Shown: positions 16,412 to 23,824 of the stretch, in pieces
Layout: each line of letters starts with the position of its first letter
Position numbering within the stretch: the first letter of the stretch is position 1
Translations under genes and position numbers: made by a program
From: Streptomyces sp. LBL
GTDB taxonomy: Bacteria > Actinomycetota > Actinomycetes > Streptomycetales > Streptomycetaceae
NCBI RefSeq assembly: GCF_029893585.1
Contig: NZ_JARXYX010000035.1
Coordinates: 49,277-113,276, forward strand
DNA: 64,000 nucleotides
Direction of reading: 5' to 3'
The notes under the pieces: generated by a model
The model's database searches: none
What the model was told of the DNA's origin: nothing
Seen by the model: the letters and a program-made list of their open reading frames with translations, nothing else

Positions 16412-17143
16412 GTGCATACGGGCGGCTTCGCCAAGTGGACACGGCGTTTCGAGGACGAGCGTGAGCGCAGGGACGCCCAGGGGGATCCGGACTGGGGACG
16501 AAGCGCGGTGCTGCATCCGGCGGTGTGGGCCGGTATTCAGCGCTTCCAGGTCGGCGAGGACGGTGACGGCGCCAACCTCGTCGGCAAAGCGGACCGGGCC
16601 GGCGACGCCGACTACGGGCAGGCGGTCCGACTCTTCGTCGCCGAGGAACAGAACCACGCCCGTCTCCTTGCGCGACTGCTGGCTGCGGGCGGCGTACCGA
16701 CGTTGACCGGCCACTGGAGCGACGCGGTCTTCGTACGGTTGCGGCGTCTCATGGGCCTACGCATGGAACTGCTGGTGCTGATGATCGCGGAAGTGGTGGC
16801 GCTGCGTTATTACCGGGCCCTGCGCGATGGCACCGACGACCCGCTCACTGCGGAGGTGGCGGGGCGGATCCTGTCGGACGAGCAGCGCCACGTCCCGTTC
16901 CACTGCGAGCGACTGCACGCCTCCCTGGCGGAACTGCCCCGCCCGACGCGCCGCCCGGTGATGGAACTGTGGCGACTCCTTCTGCTCGCGGCGACTCTCG
17001 TCGTCGCCGCCGACCACGGCCCGGCACTGCGCCGACTCGGCGTCGGGCGCCTGCGATTCGTGGCCGACGTCATGACCTCGTCCCACGCGGTGGTCTCCGC
17101 GGTGCTGGTGCCCTGCCCGGACGCATGGACGAGCGCGGGGTGA
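16412..17143 (+). CDS. ferritin-like di-iron protein
   Basis: 243 residues from GTG 16412, which follows a purine-rich GGAGAGGGGG. Metal-binding pairs are seen in VAEEQNHARLL (about residue 72) and SDEQRHVPFHCERL (about 155), with more acidic residues in between (ELLVLMIAEVVALRYY). That is the four-helix ferritin-like layout of di-iron oxidases. The actual substrate is unknown. The last 40 residues are hydrophobic and may form a membrane or dimer contact. Confidence 0.7.
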   Translation: MHTGGFAKWTRRFEDERERRDAQGDPDWGRSAVLHPAVWAGIQRFQVGEDGDGANLVGKADRAGDADYGQAVRLFVAEEQNHARLLARLLAAGGVPTLTGHWSDAVFVRLRRLMGLRMELLVLMIAEVVALRYYRALRDGTDDPLTAEVAGRILSDEQRHVPFHCERLHASLAELPRPTRRPVMELWRLLLLAATLVVAADHGPALRRLGVGRLRFVADVMTSSHAVVSAVLVPCPDAWTSAG

Positions 17144-17444
17144 CAACAGCAGGCAGCTCCACCGCTTCCTGCGACCTCGCCTCGTCAGGAGAGAGGCGGG
17201 GGCGTCGTCCTGCCGGTGACCCGCTGCACACGGCATCGGTTTGCCGCAAGATCAATTATTGAGTTGGTGCCGGGGGGCGGTTGTCCGCGCATAAGCGCAG
17301 GTCGAGGACGTACCCATGAGCCCACCCTCATGGGTATCGGCCGAATCTCGATACATATGTCCTGATCGGTGTGAATGCGAATAAAACAGTCACTCGCTTA
17401 CATGAAGGGCTGAACGTCAGTGCTCGTGTGAGGAGGAGTGGCTG
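17144..17444. other. 300-bp intergenic region with a hairpin
   Basis: ACCCATGAG (17312-17320) and CTCATGGGT (17327-17335) form a perfect 9-bp stem with a 6-base loop. It could end the ferritin-like transcript or regulate the Asp23-type operon downstream. The 3' part (17340-17420) is unusually AT-rich and probably holds the promoter of that operon. No gene. Confidence 0.5.
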
Positions 17445-17759
17445 ATGAGCGAGGCAGCGCAGGGCGGTGACACGACGAGGTTGCGGCAGAGCGGCGAGAC
17501 CGCCAAGGCCGAGGCGTCGGCCACCGCCGATCAGGCCAGGCAGGCCGCGGGACAGGTCGCGGGTACCGCCGTGGACCAGGCCAAGGCCGTGGCGGGGGAG
17601 ACCCGACAGCAGGTCGGCGCGGTCACCCACGACCTGCGGAGCCGTGCGATGAACGAGGTCGAGGAACAGACCAGGCGGGCTGCCGGCTCGCTGCATCAGT
17701 GGCCGATGGCCGCCCGAGTCCCCCACTCCGCGCACCGCCCGAGGAGGTGGCTCGCATGA
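17445..17759 (+). CDS. truncated helical protein (stress-cluster family), coupled to Asp23 gene
   Basis: 104 residues; AGGAGG precedes the ATG. Residues 15-80 are an Ala/Gln/Glu-rich helix with repeated A-x-x-T/Q-A-x-x-A-A patterns, like the N-terminus of longer actinobacterial proteins found beside Asp23 genes. After GSLHQWPMAAR the sequence becomes Arg/Pro rich and loses the helical pattern, so the natural C-terminus seems deleted. The stop overlaps the next start by ATGA, so translation is coupled. Either a short functional form or a gene remnant. Confidence 0.55.
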   Translation: MSEAAQGGDTTRLRQSGETAKAEASATADQARQAAGQVAGTAVDQAKAVAGETRQQVGAVTHDLRSRAMNEVEEQTRRAAGSLHQWPMAARVPHSAHRPRRWLA

Positions 17760-18247
17760 CGGAGCCGAACAGTTCAACTCTGCAGAAGCCCGGTCCGAAT
17801 GAACCCCGCACTCGCCCGGGTACAGCGCTGTCGACGGCGCCGGAGCTCCGCGGCAAAACGACTGTTGCGGACGGGGTGGTCGAGAAAATAGCCGGGATCG
17901 CCGCAGGGGAGGTCCCCGGTATCAACGCACTGGGCGGTGGATTCACCCGGGGCATGGGAGCCGTGCGCGACCGGGTACCAGGTGGACGCCCGAGCGCCGG
18001 GCGCGGCGTCAAGGTCGAGGTCGGAGAGAAGCAGACCGCCGTTGACCTTCAGGTCATTGTGGAATACGGGGTGAGTCTCAGCGACGTCGCCGCAGAGGTC
18101 CGCGAGAACGTGATCGCGGCAGTGGAACGGATGACGGGTCTGGAAGTCGTCGAGGTGAACATCGCGGTCAACGACGTCCACTTGCCGGGCGAGGACGAGG
18201 GCGAGGGCGAGGTCACACCGGAGACCAGCGAGGGGCGTGTGCGGTAG
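17756..18247 (+). CDS. Asp23/Gls24 family envelope stress response protein
   Basis: 163 residues from ATG 17756, with GAGGAGG upstream. The Asp23 domain spans about residues 35-145: KTTVADGVVEKIAGIAAGEV, then VKVEVGEKQTAVDLQVIVEYG and VIAAVERMTGLEVVEVNIAV. An acidic tail follows. In Gram-positive bacteria such proteins sit at the membrane and respond to envelope stress, usually in clusters with a small DUF2273 membrane protein, as here. Confidence 0.9.
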   Translation: MTEPNSSTLQKPGPNEPRTRPGTALSTAPELRGKTTVADGVVEKIAGIAAGEVPGINALGGGFTRGMGAVRDRVPGGRPSAGRGVKVEVGEKQTAVDLQVIVEYGVSLSDVAAEVRENVIAAVERMTGLEVVEVNIAVNDVHLPGEDEGEGEVTPETSEGRVR

Positions 18248-18310
18248 GTGCAGTGGTGCGATGCCTCAGAAGCTGCAGGCGGAGTCGGAGACCGATAACA
18301 ACCGGAACCG

Positions 18311-18439
18311 CGGGAGAACGTGGTCTCTGCGGTGGAGCGGATGGCGGATCGGGAAGTCGTGGAAGTCAACATCGTGGTCAGCGACGTGAAGTTGCCCGAG
18401 GAAGAGGGCGAAGGGGAAGAACGGCAGCGGATCCAGTAG
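18311..18439 (+). pseudogene. remnant of a second Asp23 gene (C-terminal 42 codons)
   Basis: The frame reads RENVVSAVERMADREVVEVN and continues to LPEEEGEGEERQRIQ and a TAG. It aligns residue by residue with the C-terminus of the intact Asp23 gene 65 bp upstream. No start or N-terminal half exists, so it is the trace of a tandem duplication followed by deletion. Confidence 0.8.
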
Positions 18440-18474
18440 GGGCGGAGCAGCTCGCTTGAGTGAAGGAGCGTGTG

Positions 18475-18708
18475 ATGAGCAGGGCCGTGGTGGGCTTGAT
18501 GGCCGGAATGACGCTGGGTTTCGCCGCGTACTTCGGAGGCTTCTGGGCTTTCCTGCTGGTGCTGGTGCTGGGGCTGGGCGTCGTCGGTCTCGTGGTCGGG
18601 CGGTTCATGGAAGGTGATCTCGAACCGGGCGACTTCGTCCGCCGCCGGGACCGGCAGGAGCGGATCCGCGATGACCGGCGACGGACTCGAGGAGACTGGC
18701 GGCAGTGA
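18475..18708 (+). CDS. small DUF2273-like membrane protein
   Basis: 77 residues from ATG 18475 (AAGGAG six bases upstream). Two hydrophobic helices (AVVGLMAGMTLGFAAYFGGF and LLVLVLGLGVVGLVVG) are followed by a charged cytoplasmic tail. Proteins like this accompany Asp23 family proteins and may anchor them to the membrane. Its stop overlaps the next start (GTGA). Confidence 0.75.
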   Translation: MSRAVVGLMAGMTLGFAAYFGGFWAFLLVLVLGLGVVGLVVGRFMEGDLEPGDFVRRRDRQERIRDDRRRTRGDWRQ

Positions 18709-19211
18709 CCGGGGAAGCCGATCGGCGTCCGGACATTCCCCGCGAGGAGCGCGGTGCGACCACCGTCGCCGACAAGGTCGTTACGAAGATCGCTTCCCAC
18801 GTGACACGCGAGGCGCTGAGCAAGTATGGCCAGGCGACGAACAGGATGCCCTGCAACACCAGCCGGTCCGGATGCTCTTGCGCCCAGGGTACCGGCGTTG
18901 AGGCTCCACCATCGCTCACAACGCGTCATCGGCTTCCCGCGGCTTCGGTTGAGCCACCCCGCACCCCCAGAACATCGACTGCGCCGAAACCCCGGCAGCT
19001 CCACGACACGCGCCGTTCTCGACTACTGCGTGCGCCTCACCGAACCGATCACCCACCATGGCGTGACCCTGCCGGGCTGGTGGGCGGAGGAACCGGCGGA
19101 CGTCGGCGGTGGTGTGGGAGAGGAATCGGAAGCCAATGGGTTGGTGGTGCAGCTCGCTTACGGCTTCGCCGGCGCCCTCCCGGCCTTCGACGCACAGACC
19201 CGGCGGCGTGA
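18705..19211 (+). pseudogene. third Asp23-type gene, truncated after about 42 codons
   Basis: GTG 18705 overlaps the previous stop. The start (ERGATTVADKVVTKIASHVT) is a clear Asp23 N-terminus, but after SKYGQAT the frame turns into Cys/Arg/Pro-rich sequence with no family likeness up to its stop at 19211. A deletion or insertion fused the 5' third of the gene to foreign DNA at about 18830-18840. The mix of intact, half and third-length Asp23 genes shows the cluster decaying. Confidence 0.7.
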
Positions 19212-19303
19212 AGCGGTTGTTCTGTAGACGCATGAACACGACCGGCGCCGCAGTTGGAAATAACCGGTGGGTATGCCCCTCACTGTTGGTTAGTCTCACG
19301 CCG
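18840..19303. other. rearranged DNA after the Asp23 break, nothing recognised
   Basis: Several frames cross this stretch: a minus-strand piece at 18826-18919 reads PVPWAQEHPDRLVLQGILF, and a plus-strand piece ending at 19227 reads LDYCVRLTEPITHHGVTLPG. Both look protein-like but incomplete and I cannot assign them. Likely scars of old insertions. Confidence 0.35.
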
Positions 19304-19795
19304 ATGGAGATTCGGACGTTTGAGGAGTCTGATTGGCCGCAGATCTGGCCGATCATCGAGCAGATCATCCGCAAAGGGGACACCTTCTGCTACGACCCGC
19401 TACAAAGTGAGGTGCAGGCGCGCGACGGGTGGGTGGTACCGCCGCCAGGGCACGTCGTAGTGGCCGTGGAGGGGCAGCGCATAATCGGCACCTCCAACAT
19501 GTACCCCAACCGGCCAGGCCCGGGTTCGCACATCGCCAGCGGAAACTTCATGGTCGCGCCAGAAGCACGCGGTCGAGGTGTCGGCCAAGCGTTGGGCGAG
19601 TATCTGCTGGACTGGGCACGGAGTCGCGGGTTCGCCGGCGTGCAGTTCAACGCTGTCGCGGCCTCTAACGCACCGGCAGTCAGGCTGTATGAGCGTCTCG
19701 GGTTCGCCGTGATCGGCACCGTTCCCGGCGCGTTCTGTCATCCAGCGCTGGGTCCGGTCGGCCTGCATGTCATGTACCACAATCTGGACTCGTGA
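19304..19795 (+). CDS. GNAT family N-acetyltransferase
   Basis: 163 residues from ATG 19304, where homology begins (MEIRTFEESDWPQIWPIIEQ); the ribosome site is poor. The acetyl-CoA loop is ARGRGVGQALGEYLL (about 88-102), and the C-terminal motif is NAPAVRLYERLGFAVIGT. Similarity to phosphinothricin-type acyltransferases is suggested by the N-terminus, but the acceptor is not known. Its stop is only 15 bp from that of the convergent WYL regulator. Confidence 0.88.
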   Translation: MEIRTFEESDWPQIWPIIEQIIRKGDTFCYDPLQSEVQARDGWVVPPPGHVVVAVEGQRIIGTSNMYPNRPGPGSHIASGNFMVAPEARGRGVGQALGEYLLDWARSRGFAGVQFNAVAASNAPAVRLYERLGFAVIGTVPGAFCHPALGPVGLHVMYHNLDS

Positions 19796-19810
19796 CTGCC
19801 CAACGTGCCT

Positions 19811-20776
19811 CTATGGGAGCTGACTGTTCACGTTGTCCTCGAACAGCTGCCGGGCACGGCGCAACAGTGCTTCCCGCACATCGTCCGGCGACAGGACCCG
19901 GAGCGGTGTGCCCAAGCTGAGGAGGTACTTGGCGAGACCGTCCGCGTCGGGGCCGCCGATGTCGACAATCGTGGCGTCGGGGCCTTCCGGGCGGTGGGTG
20001 CCGACCGTCGCCGGGATCAGCGTCAGCGCCTGGTTCATGGGCAGCGGGAGGCGGATCGTCACGTAGAGGGGGTAGGCGCCGGCTGCGATGGAGCGGGAGA
20101 CGAGCAGTGCTGGGTCGGGCGAGTCGACGAGTTCCACCGCGTGCCCGGTCGGCCGTATCTGCGCGACCCTGTCGGCCCGGAACGTCCGCCACTCGCCGCG
20201 CTTCACGTCCCGGGCGACGAAGTACCAGCGGCGTCCCGTGTGCACAAGGCGGTATGGATCGACGTCCCGGACCGTGGACTTGCCTTCCCGGTCGCGGTAG
20301 GACAGGCGGGTGCGCTCGCCCCGGCGGCACGCGGTGGCCAACTCCAGCAGCATGCCGGGCGCGATCTGCGCCTCGTCCGGCCGGGAGGTGTGCACGAATG
20401 CCGCGTCCATCTCGCCCAGCCGGTCCGCGATCCGCGGCGGCAGGACTTGCCGCAGTTTCAGCAGCGCCGACAGCGCGGCCTGGTCGCTGCCGAGGACGCC
20501 GCTGAGCGCGGCCTCCCGCAGCCCGACAGCCACGGCGAGTGCCTCTTCGTCGTCGAGGATGAGTGGCGGTATCCGGGTGCCGCCGCCGAGGCGGTAGCCG
20601 CCCCATGGCCCGGGGTCGGATTCGATTCCGTAGCCGAGTTCCCGGAGTCTGGCGACGTCCCGCCGCACCGTGCGCTCGGTGACTGCCATCCGCTCGGCGA
20701 GCTCGCCGCAGGTCCACGACGGCCGTGCGGACAGCAGTGAGACCAGTCGCAGCAGGCGGGCGGATGTGCTGATCAC
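19811..20776 (-). CDS. HTH-WYL (YafY-type) transcriptional regulator
   Basis: 321 residues from GTG 20776. The HTH lies at residues 1-60 (CGELAERMAVTERTVRRDVA), followed by a WYL domain (RTRLSYRDREGK..., DPYRLVHTGRRWYFVARD) and the WCX C-terminal domain. WYL proteins sense a ligand, often nucleic acid fragments or small molecules. The gene is divergent from a VOC protein gene, and a perfect inverted repeat between them is the likely operator. The frame stays open far upstream, but homology begins at the chosen start. Confidence 0.88.
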   Translation of the reverse strand: MISTSARLLRLVSLLSARPSWTCGELAERMAVTERTVRRDVARLRELGYGIESDPGPWGGYRLGGGTRIPPLILDDEEALAVAVGLREAALSGVLGSDQAALSALLKLRQVLPPRIADRLGEMDAAFVHTSRPDEAQIAPGMLLELATACRRGERTRLSYRDREGKSTVRDVDPYRLVHTGRRWYFVARDVKRGEWRTFRADRVAQIRPTGHAVELVDSPDPALLVSRSIAAGAYPLYVTIRLPLPMNQALTLIPATVGTHRPEGPDATIVDIGGPDADGLAKYLLSLGTPLRVLSPDDVREALLRRARQLFEDNVNSQLP

Positions 20777-20795
20777 ATCGTGAAGTGTCCCGCAT

Positions 20796-20820
20796 GACCA
20801 GGACCGAATCTGTCCTGGTC
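20796..20820. promoter_or_regulatory. operator for the divergent WYL/VOC pair
   Basis: GACCAGGAC (20796-20804) and GTCCTGGTC (20812-20820) are perfect 9-bp arms with a 7-bp gap, centred between two divergent genes, 20 bp from each start. Binding here would control both promoters. Confidence 0.75.
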
Positions 20821-20839
20821 CCGTCATAGCGTCTGTCCC

Positions 20840-21226
20840 ATGAGCACTGGAAACACATCCGCGCCCGCGATCCGCTATGCGGCCGTCACGTTCGACTGCC
20901 CGGACCCCGCCGAACTGGCCCGCTTTTATGGCGATGCCCTCGGCCTGCCCGTCGTCTACTCCACTGACGACTTCGTCCTGCTCGGCCAGGAGGGCTCGGC
21001 CGGACTGGGGTTCAACCGGCTGGCCGACTACCGACGTCCCACCTGGCCGGACCCCTCCCAGGAGAAGCAGGCCCACATCGATCTGGGCGTCGACGACCTG
21101 GACTCCGCGCAGGCTCACCTGCTTGCCCTGGGCGCTGTCGAGCCCCCGGCCCAGCCCCAGCCCGATCGGTGGAGGGTCCTGCTCGACCCCGCCGGCCACC
21201 CGTTCTGCATCTCCACCCTGGTCTGA
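20840..21226 (+). CDS. VOC (glyoxalase/bleomycin resistance fold) protein
   Basis: 128 residues. IRYAAVTFDCPDPAELARFY and KQAHIDLGVDDLDSAQAHLL are the two beta-alpha-beta halves; LLDPAGHPFCIS ends the fold as in glyoxalase-like proteins. Such proteins isomerise, cleave or bind small compounds. It is the direct target of the WYL regulator by arrangement, and is followed after 2 bp by the monooxygenase-like gene. Confidence 0.85.
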   Translation: MSTGNTSAPAIRYAAVTFDCPDPAELARFYGDALGLPVVYSTDDFVLLGQEGSAGLGFNRLADYRRPTWPDPSQEKQAHIDLGVDDLDSAQAHLLALGAVEPPAQPQPDRWRVLLDPAGHPFCISTLV

Positions 21227-21228
21227 AC

Positions 21229-21552
21229 ATGATCGGCCGATTGATGACCATGACAGCGCACCCGGGCAGAGGTGGCGAACTCGCCGCCGTCCTGCTGAGG
21301 GTCGCGGAGAGGCTTCGCGGCTTCCCGGGCTGCGAGATCTACCTGATCAGCCAGGACAGAGCAGACCCGGGCACGGTGCACGTCACCGAGGTCTGGCAGG
21401 ACGACGCCAGCGCGCAGGCCGCCCTCGCTGCTCCGCCGCCCGCTGACGGTCCGGCCCCCGCCGACGTCCTCGCCCTGCTGTCGGCCCCACCGCACCGCAC
21501 GGACCTCACCGTTCTGGGCGGGGTTGGCCTCCCTGCCGACGGCCGGCTCTGA
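21229..21552 (+). CDS. antibiotic biosynthesis monooxygenase (ABM) domain protein
   Basis: 107 residues from ATG 21229, two bases after the VOC stop, so both belong to one operon. MTAHPGRGGELAAVLLRVAE, the following GCEIYLISQDRADPGTVHV and VTEVWQDDASAQAAL make up the ferredoxin-like ABM fold, which oxidises quinones or binds haem in a dimer. The role is probably detoxification together with the VOC protein. Confidence 0.82.
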   Translation: MIGRLMTMTAHPGRGGELAAVLLRVAERLRGFPGCEIYLISQDRADPGTVHVTEVWQDDASAQAALAAPPPADGPAPADVLALLSAPPHRTDLTVLGGVGLPADGRL

Positions 21553-21637
21553 CGAACGGGCCTGCGCAGGAATCCCGACCGGGGGACCTCGCCGTCCGGT
21601 TCGCGCTGTCACTCGCTGGGGCGGTTCTGGTCACGCA

Positions 21638-21883
21638 TCATGTTCCGCAGGGCCTGAACCGCCCCGGCTTTCTCAGAGTCCTCACGCCGGCGAGCGCCTT
21701 CTCCCAGGGGTACGCCTTCGGGTTCCCCCGCTTCGGAGGGTGCGACTCGTACCCGTCCGGGCCGTCGAGGACGAGAACACCCTGCTCACGCAGCACGGCG
21801 ATCGACCGCGCCACCGCAGGCTGCGCCCCCTGCGCCTGATGGAAGTACGGCATGGCCGCCACCGGTACGCCCATGGCACGCAC
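21638..21883 (-). pseudogene. C-terminal fragment of a flavoprotein (PPC decarboxylase-like)
   Basis: 81 codons. MGVPVAAMPYFHQAQGAQPA, then VARSIAVLREQGVLVLDG and NPKAYPWEKAL correspond to the C-terminal part of short actinobacterial flavoproteins of about 190 residues; the FMN-binding first half is missing. A GGAGGG sits eight bases before GTG 21883, so a short product could still be made. I treat it as a remnant. Confidence 0.5.
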
Positions 21884-21963
21884 TTTGCGTGCCCTCCTCT
21901 GTTGTACCGCGTCCTACGGTCTCGTGTGTGAGACGGATCACCGTGACCGTGGAGGCCGGACCC

Positions 21964-22302
21964 ATGCCACCAGAAGCCGCCAGCACCACCGCCAGCCCAC
22001 TCTTACTGCTCCCCCTGCCTGCCCTTGACGGGCTGTCACAGGAGCAGGTACGCGGCGCGGCATGCGTCTGGTGTGGCGTCCGCCTTGTCACCACCACGGC
22101 GATTGACCTGGGCGAGCGCTGCCACAAGCGTCTGGACGGCGCTTACTCGACGTTCCCCCGGGCCTGCCGTGGCTGCGCTGGAGAAGCTGCCGTGCGAGCG
22201 CTCCGCGACCACGCCGGACAGTGCGAGCAGTGCACCGACGGCGCCTCACTGTGCGAGACCCGCACCGCACTGGAGCGCCTCACCCGGGAGGGAAGGCGAT
22301 GA
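21964..22302 (+). CDS. small Cys-rich (zinc-ribbon-like) protein
   Basis: 112 residues; GGAGG eight bases before ATG 21964. Cys pairs CVWCG (about residue 37), CRGCA (about 66) and CEQCTDGASLC (about 85) suggest zinc binding. Seen in accessory regions of Streptomyces; no function known. It starts a chain of three overlapping small genes. Confidence 0.6.
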   Translation: MPPEAASTTASPLLLLPLPALDGLSQEQVRGAACVWCGVRLVTTTAIDLGERCHKRLDGAYSTFPRACRGCAGEAAVRALRDHAGQCEQCTDGASLCETRTALERLTREGRR

Positions 22303-22478
22303 GCACCGAAACCCTCACCTCGGCCGCGGAGGCGTTCATCTCCCTCGTCGACCACTGCACCAAGTGCCCCGACTGCAGGGCGACCCCGGCCCTGCCGGAC
22401 AAGACACCCGAGTGCCCGGAGGCTGAGTCGCTGTACCGGGCCTGGTTCACCCTCTGGCGCAAGGAGATGAAGTCATGA
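22299..22478 (+). CDS. small CxxC protein
   Basis: 59 residues; start overlaps the previous stop (ATGA). Contains CTKCPDC near residue 23 and ends ESLYRAWFTLWRKEMKS, which is likely helical. Together with its neighbours it forms an operon of small proteins that may bind metal. Function unknown. Confidence 0.6.
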   Translation: MSTETLTSAAEAFISLVDHCTKCPDCRATPALPDKTPECPEAESLYRAWFTLWRKEMKS

Positions 22479-22834
22479 TCTGCGCGCGCTGCGACCTCGG
22501 CTGACCCGGCTGCATGCCACGACGGCAGCAACAGGCGAATCGCACGCGGGCTGAATCTCCGTCCAGGACCCCGGGCCGGACGGTGGCGGGCTCCTGACGA
22601 GATCAGCGAGGTCGACGCCCATGGCGTCGGCGATGCGGATGAGGGTGTCGAGGAGGGGCGAGGAGTGGCTTTGCTCGATCCGGCTGTACGTGGCGAGGTC
22701 GATCCCCGACCGGCGCAGGCGTCGGACTGGGTGAGGTTGTGGTGCTCGCGTGAGTGGCGGATCTGGTCCCCCACCTGGCGACGGCGGGCGAGGACCCGGG
22801 CGTCGGGTGGGGTGGGACGTGGCGCAGGTCCACG
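22473..22834 (-). pseudogene. frameshifted XRE-type HTH regulator
   Basis: One frame reads VLARRRQVGDQIRHSREHHN then LTQSDA; the next frame continues RRSGIDLATYSRIEQSHSSP and LLDTLIRIADAMGVDLADL. Joined, they are one complete helix-turn-helix, so a single-base deletion near 22722-22726 split the gene. No ATG exists upstream in the first frame; a GTG at 22774 could start it. Unless frameshifting occurs, no working regulator is made. Confidence 0.7.
22475..22504 (+). pseudogene. nine-codon truncated ORF MICARCDLG
   Basis: The ATG overlaps the previous stop (ATGA), keeping the coupled pattern, but the frame ends after MICARCDLG. Proteins starting M-I-C-x-R-C-D are known as longer zinc-ribbon proteins, so this is probably the stub of a third gene cut off by the junction with the XRE remnant on the other strand. 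Confidence 0.45.
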
Positions 22835-23068
22835 CTTCCGACCCCAAGATCAAAAGTGATTAGGGTCCACCCCAAATTGCGTGATCACGCGAGGAGTGGG
22901 CACACGTCCCCCGCCACCCCCTCACGTGACGGCCCGCTACGAGCGCGCATCTGGCGCACGTGGGGGAGACGCACCAGCCCTCGCATGCACACTGTGAACG
23001 GATATATGCATGATGCCACTACCCCCTGTGAGTGAAGCGATCGTGGGGATGTGGACTCTGATCATGAA
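22835..23068. other. intergenic, no gene supported
   Basis: Includes the AT-rich run TGAACGGATATATGCATGAT near 22994-23013, unusual for this genome, and short GCGCATCTGGCGC-type symmetry. No credible coding frame. It is chromosome immediately left of the island end. Confidence 0.4.
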
Positions 23069-23103
23069 ACATGCCTCCCGTTCGAACAGAACGTGAGGCA
23101 TGT
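23069..23103 (-). terminator. hairpin downstream of the displaced tRNA 3' end
   Basis: ACATGCCTC (23069-23077) pairs with GAGGCATGT (23095-23103). It lies 26 bp beyond the 43-bp tRNA copy in the tRNA's own direction, so it was probably the original tRNA-Arg terminator before the island inserted. Confidence 0.6.
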
Positions 23104-23128
23104 AACTCTCTGACCTGCTACTTCGGTC

Positions 23129-23171
23129 GTGCCCCCGGCAGGATTCGAACCTGCGACACCCGCTTTAGGAG
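23129..23171. repeat. attachment site: 43-bp copy of the tRNA-Arg 3' half
   Basis: Identical to 29264-29306 over 43 bp, from one base beyond the discriminator of the tRNA back into its anticodon loop, in the same orientation. Past 23171 the two diverge at once. This is the classic footprint of tyrosine-integrase insertion into a tRNA 3' end, where the element restores the gene at one end and leaves a fragment at the other. Confidence 0.93.
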
Positions 23172-23237
23172 TTTTCCCTGATCAAGGCTGTGACCTGGGA
23201 AAATGTCGACCACGATACGTCTGGCCTGGGAAAATGC
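23172..23237. promoter_or_regulatory. possible integrase arm-type sites
   Basis: TTTTCCC (23172-23178) is inverted to GGGAAAA (23194-23200), and CCTGGGAAAATG occurs twice as a direct repeat (23192-23203, 23224-23235). The same GGGAAAATG motif occurs just outside the tRNA at about 29348. Repeats of this sort next to att sites often bind integrase; the assignment is inference. Confidence 0.4.
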
Positions 23238-23331
23238 CCCCTGTAGTTCTCGCGTGTTCACGAGGTTTCCCGTTCGCATGTGTGCCGAATCCGTTCTGTG
23301 GGACGTCTGTCCGACAGGGCGAGCACGCGTG

Positions 23332-23631
23332 ATGCGCGCGGCCGGCGGCAGCGCGGACGATGCGGCCTGCGAGCACTTCGACGCGGCCCTGAAGCCCGAG
23401 ACCTTCCAGGGCGCCCACAACTACAGTGAGGCCGCCACCTGCAGGAGTACCGTCATCCGTCGGCTCACCGGTTACAGTCCCGCCGCAACACACACGAACC
23501 CGTGCCCTCCCTCGCGGGCGAAGGCCCCAGTCGTCAAGCGCACGGTCAGCGCGGTGCGCACGGGCGCCGTGTATGTCGAGCACGGCCTGGAACTGTTGGC
23601 GCGCCTTCAGGACGCGGCCGTCGCCAAGTAG
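23332..23631 (+). CDS. hypothetical protein within the tRNA-Arg island
   Basis: 99 residues from ATG 23332 (GTG 23329 also possible). HFDAALKPETFQGAHNYSEA looks like real protein, but I recognise no family and no good ribosome site. The opposite strand is also open over part of it. May be a leftover of island genes such as those for integration or replication. The next 190 bp (23632-23824) hold nothing I can identify. Confidence 0.3.
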   Translation: MRAAGGSADDAACEHFDAALKPETFQGAHNYSEAATCRSTVIRRLTGYSPAATHTNPCPPSRAKAPVVKRTVSAVRTGAVYVEHGLELLARLQDAAVAK

Positions 23632-23824
23632 GCGCGGCCCAGGCAGCCGTGAATGTCCGGGCTCTCGGACACGGCGCGCGGGTTCACGACCTTTACGCCG
23701 GGCTGCGGCTGCGGTACGGAGGCGGCTGGCGGGCGCCGGCGGAGAGGACGTACGAACATCATCACCATCTCCCGCCAAAGCTTCCACCTCCTGGAGGAGT
23801 CGGCTTCACCACCACCGCTTGGCG

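Noticed and set aside
17332..17337. Sigma-B type -10 box GGGTAT before the Asp23 cluster
   Set aside because: No matching upstream G-N-N-T element at 14-16 bp, and the box is part of a hairpin arm; not supported.
23129..23171. Second tRNA gene
   Set aside because: Only the 3' half is present; there is no D arm or acceptor 5' strand, so it is an attachment-site remnant.
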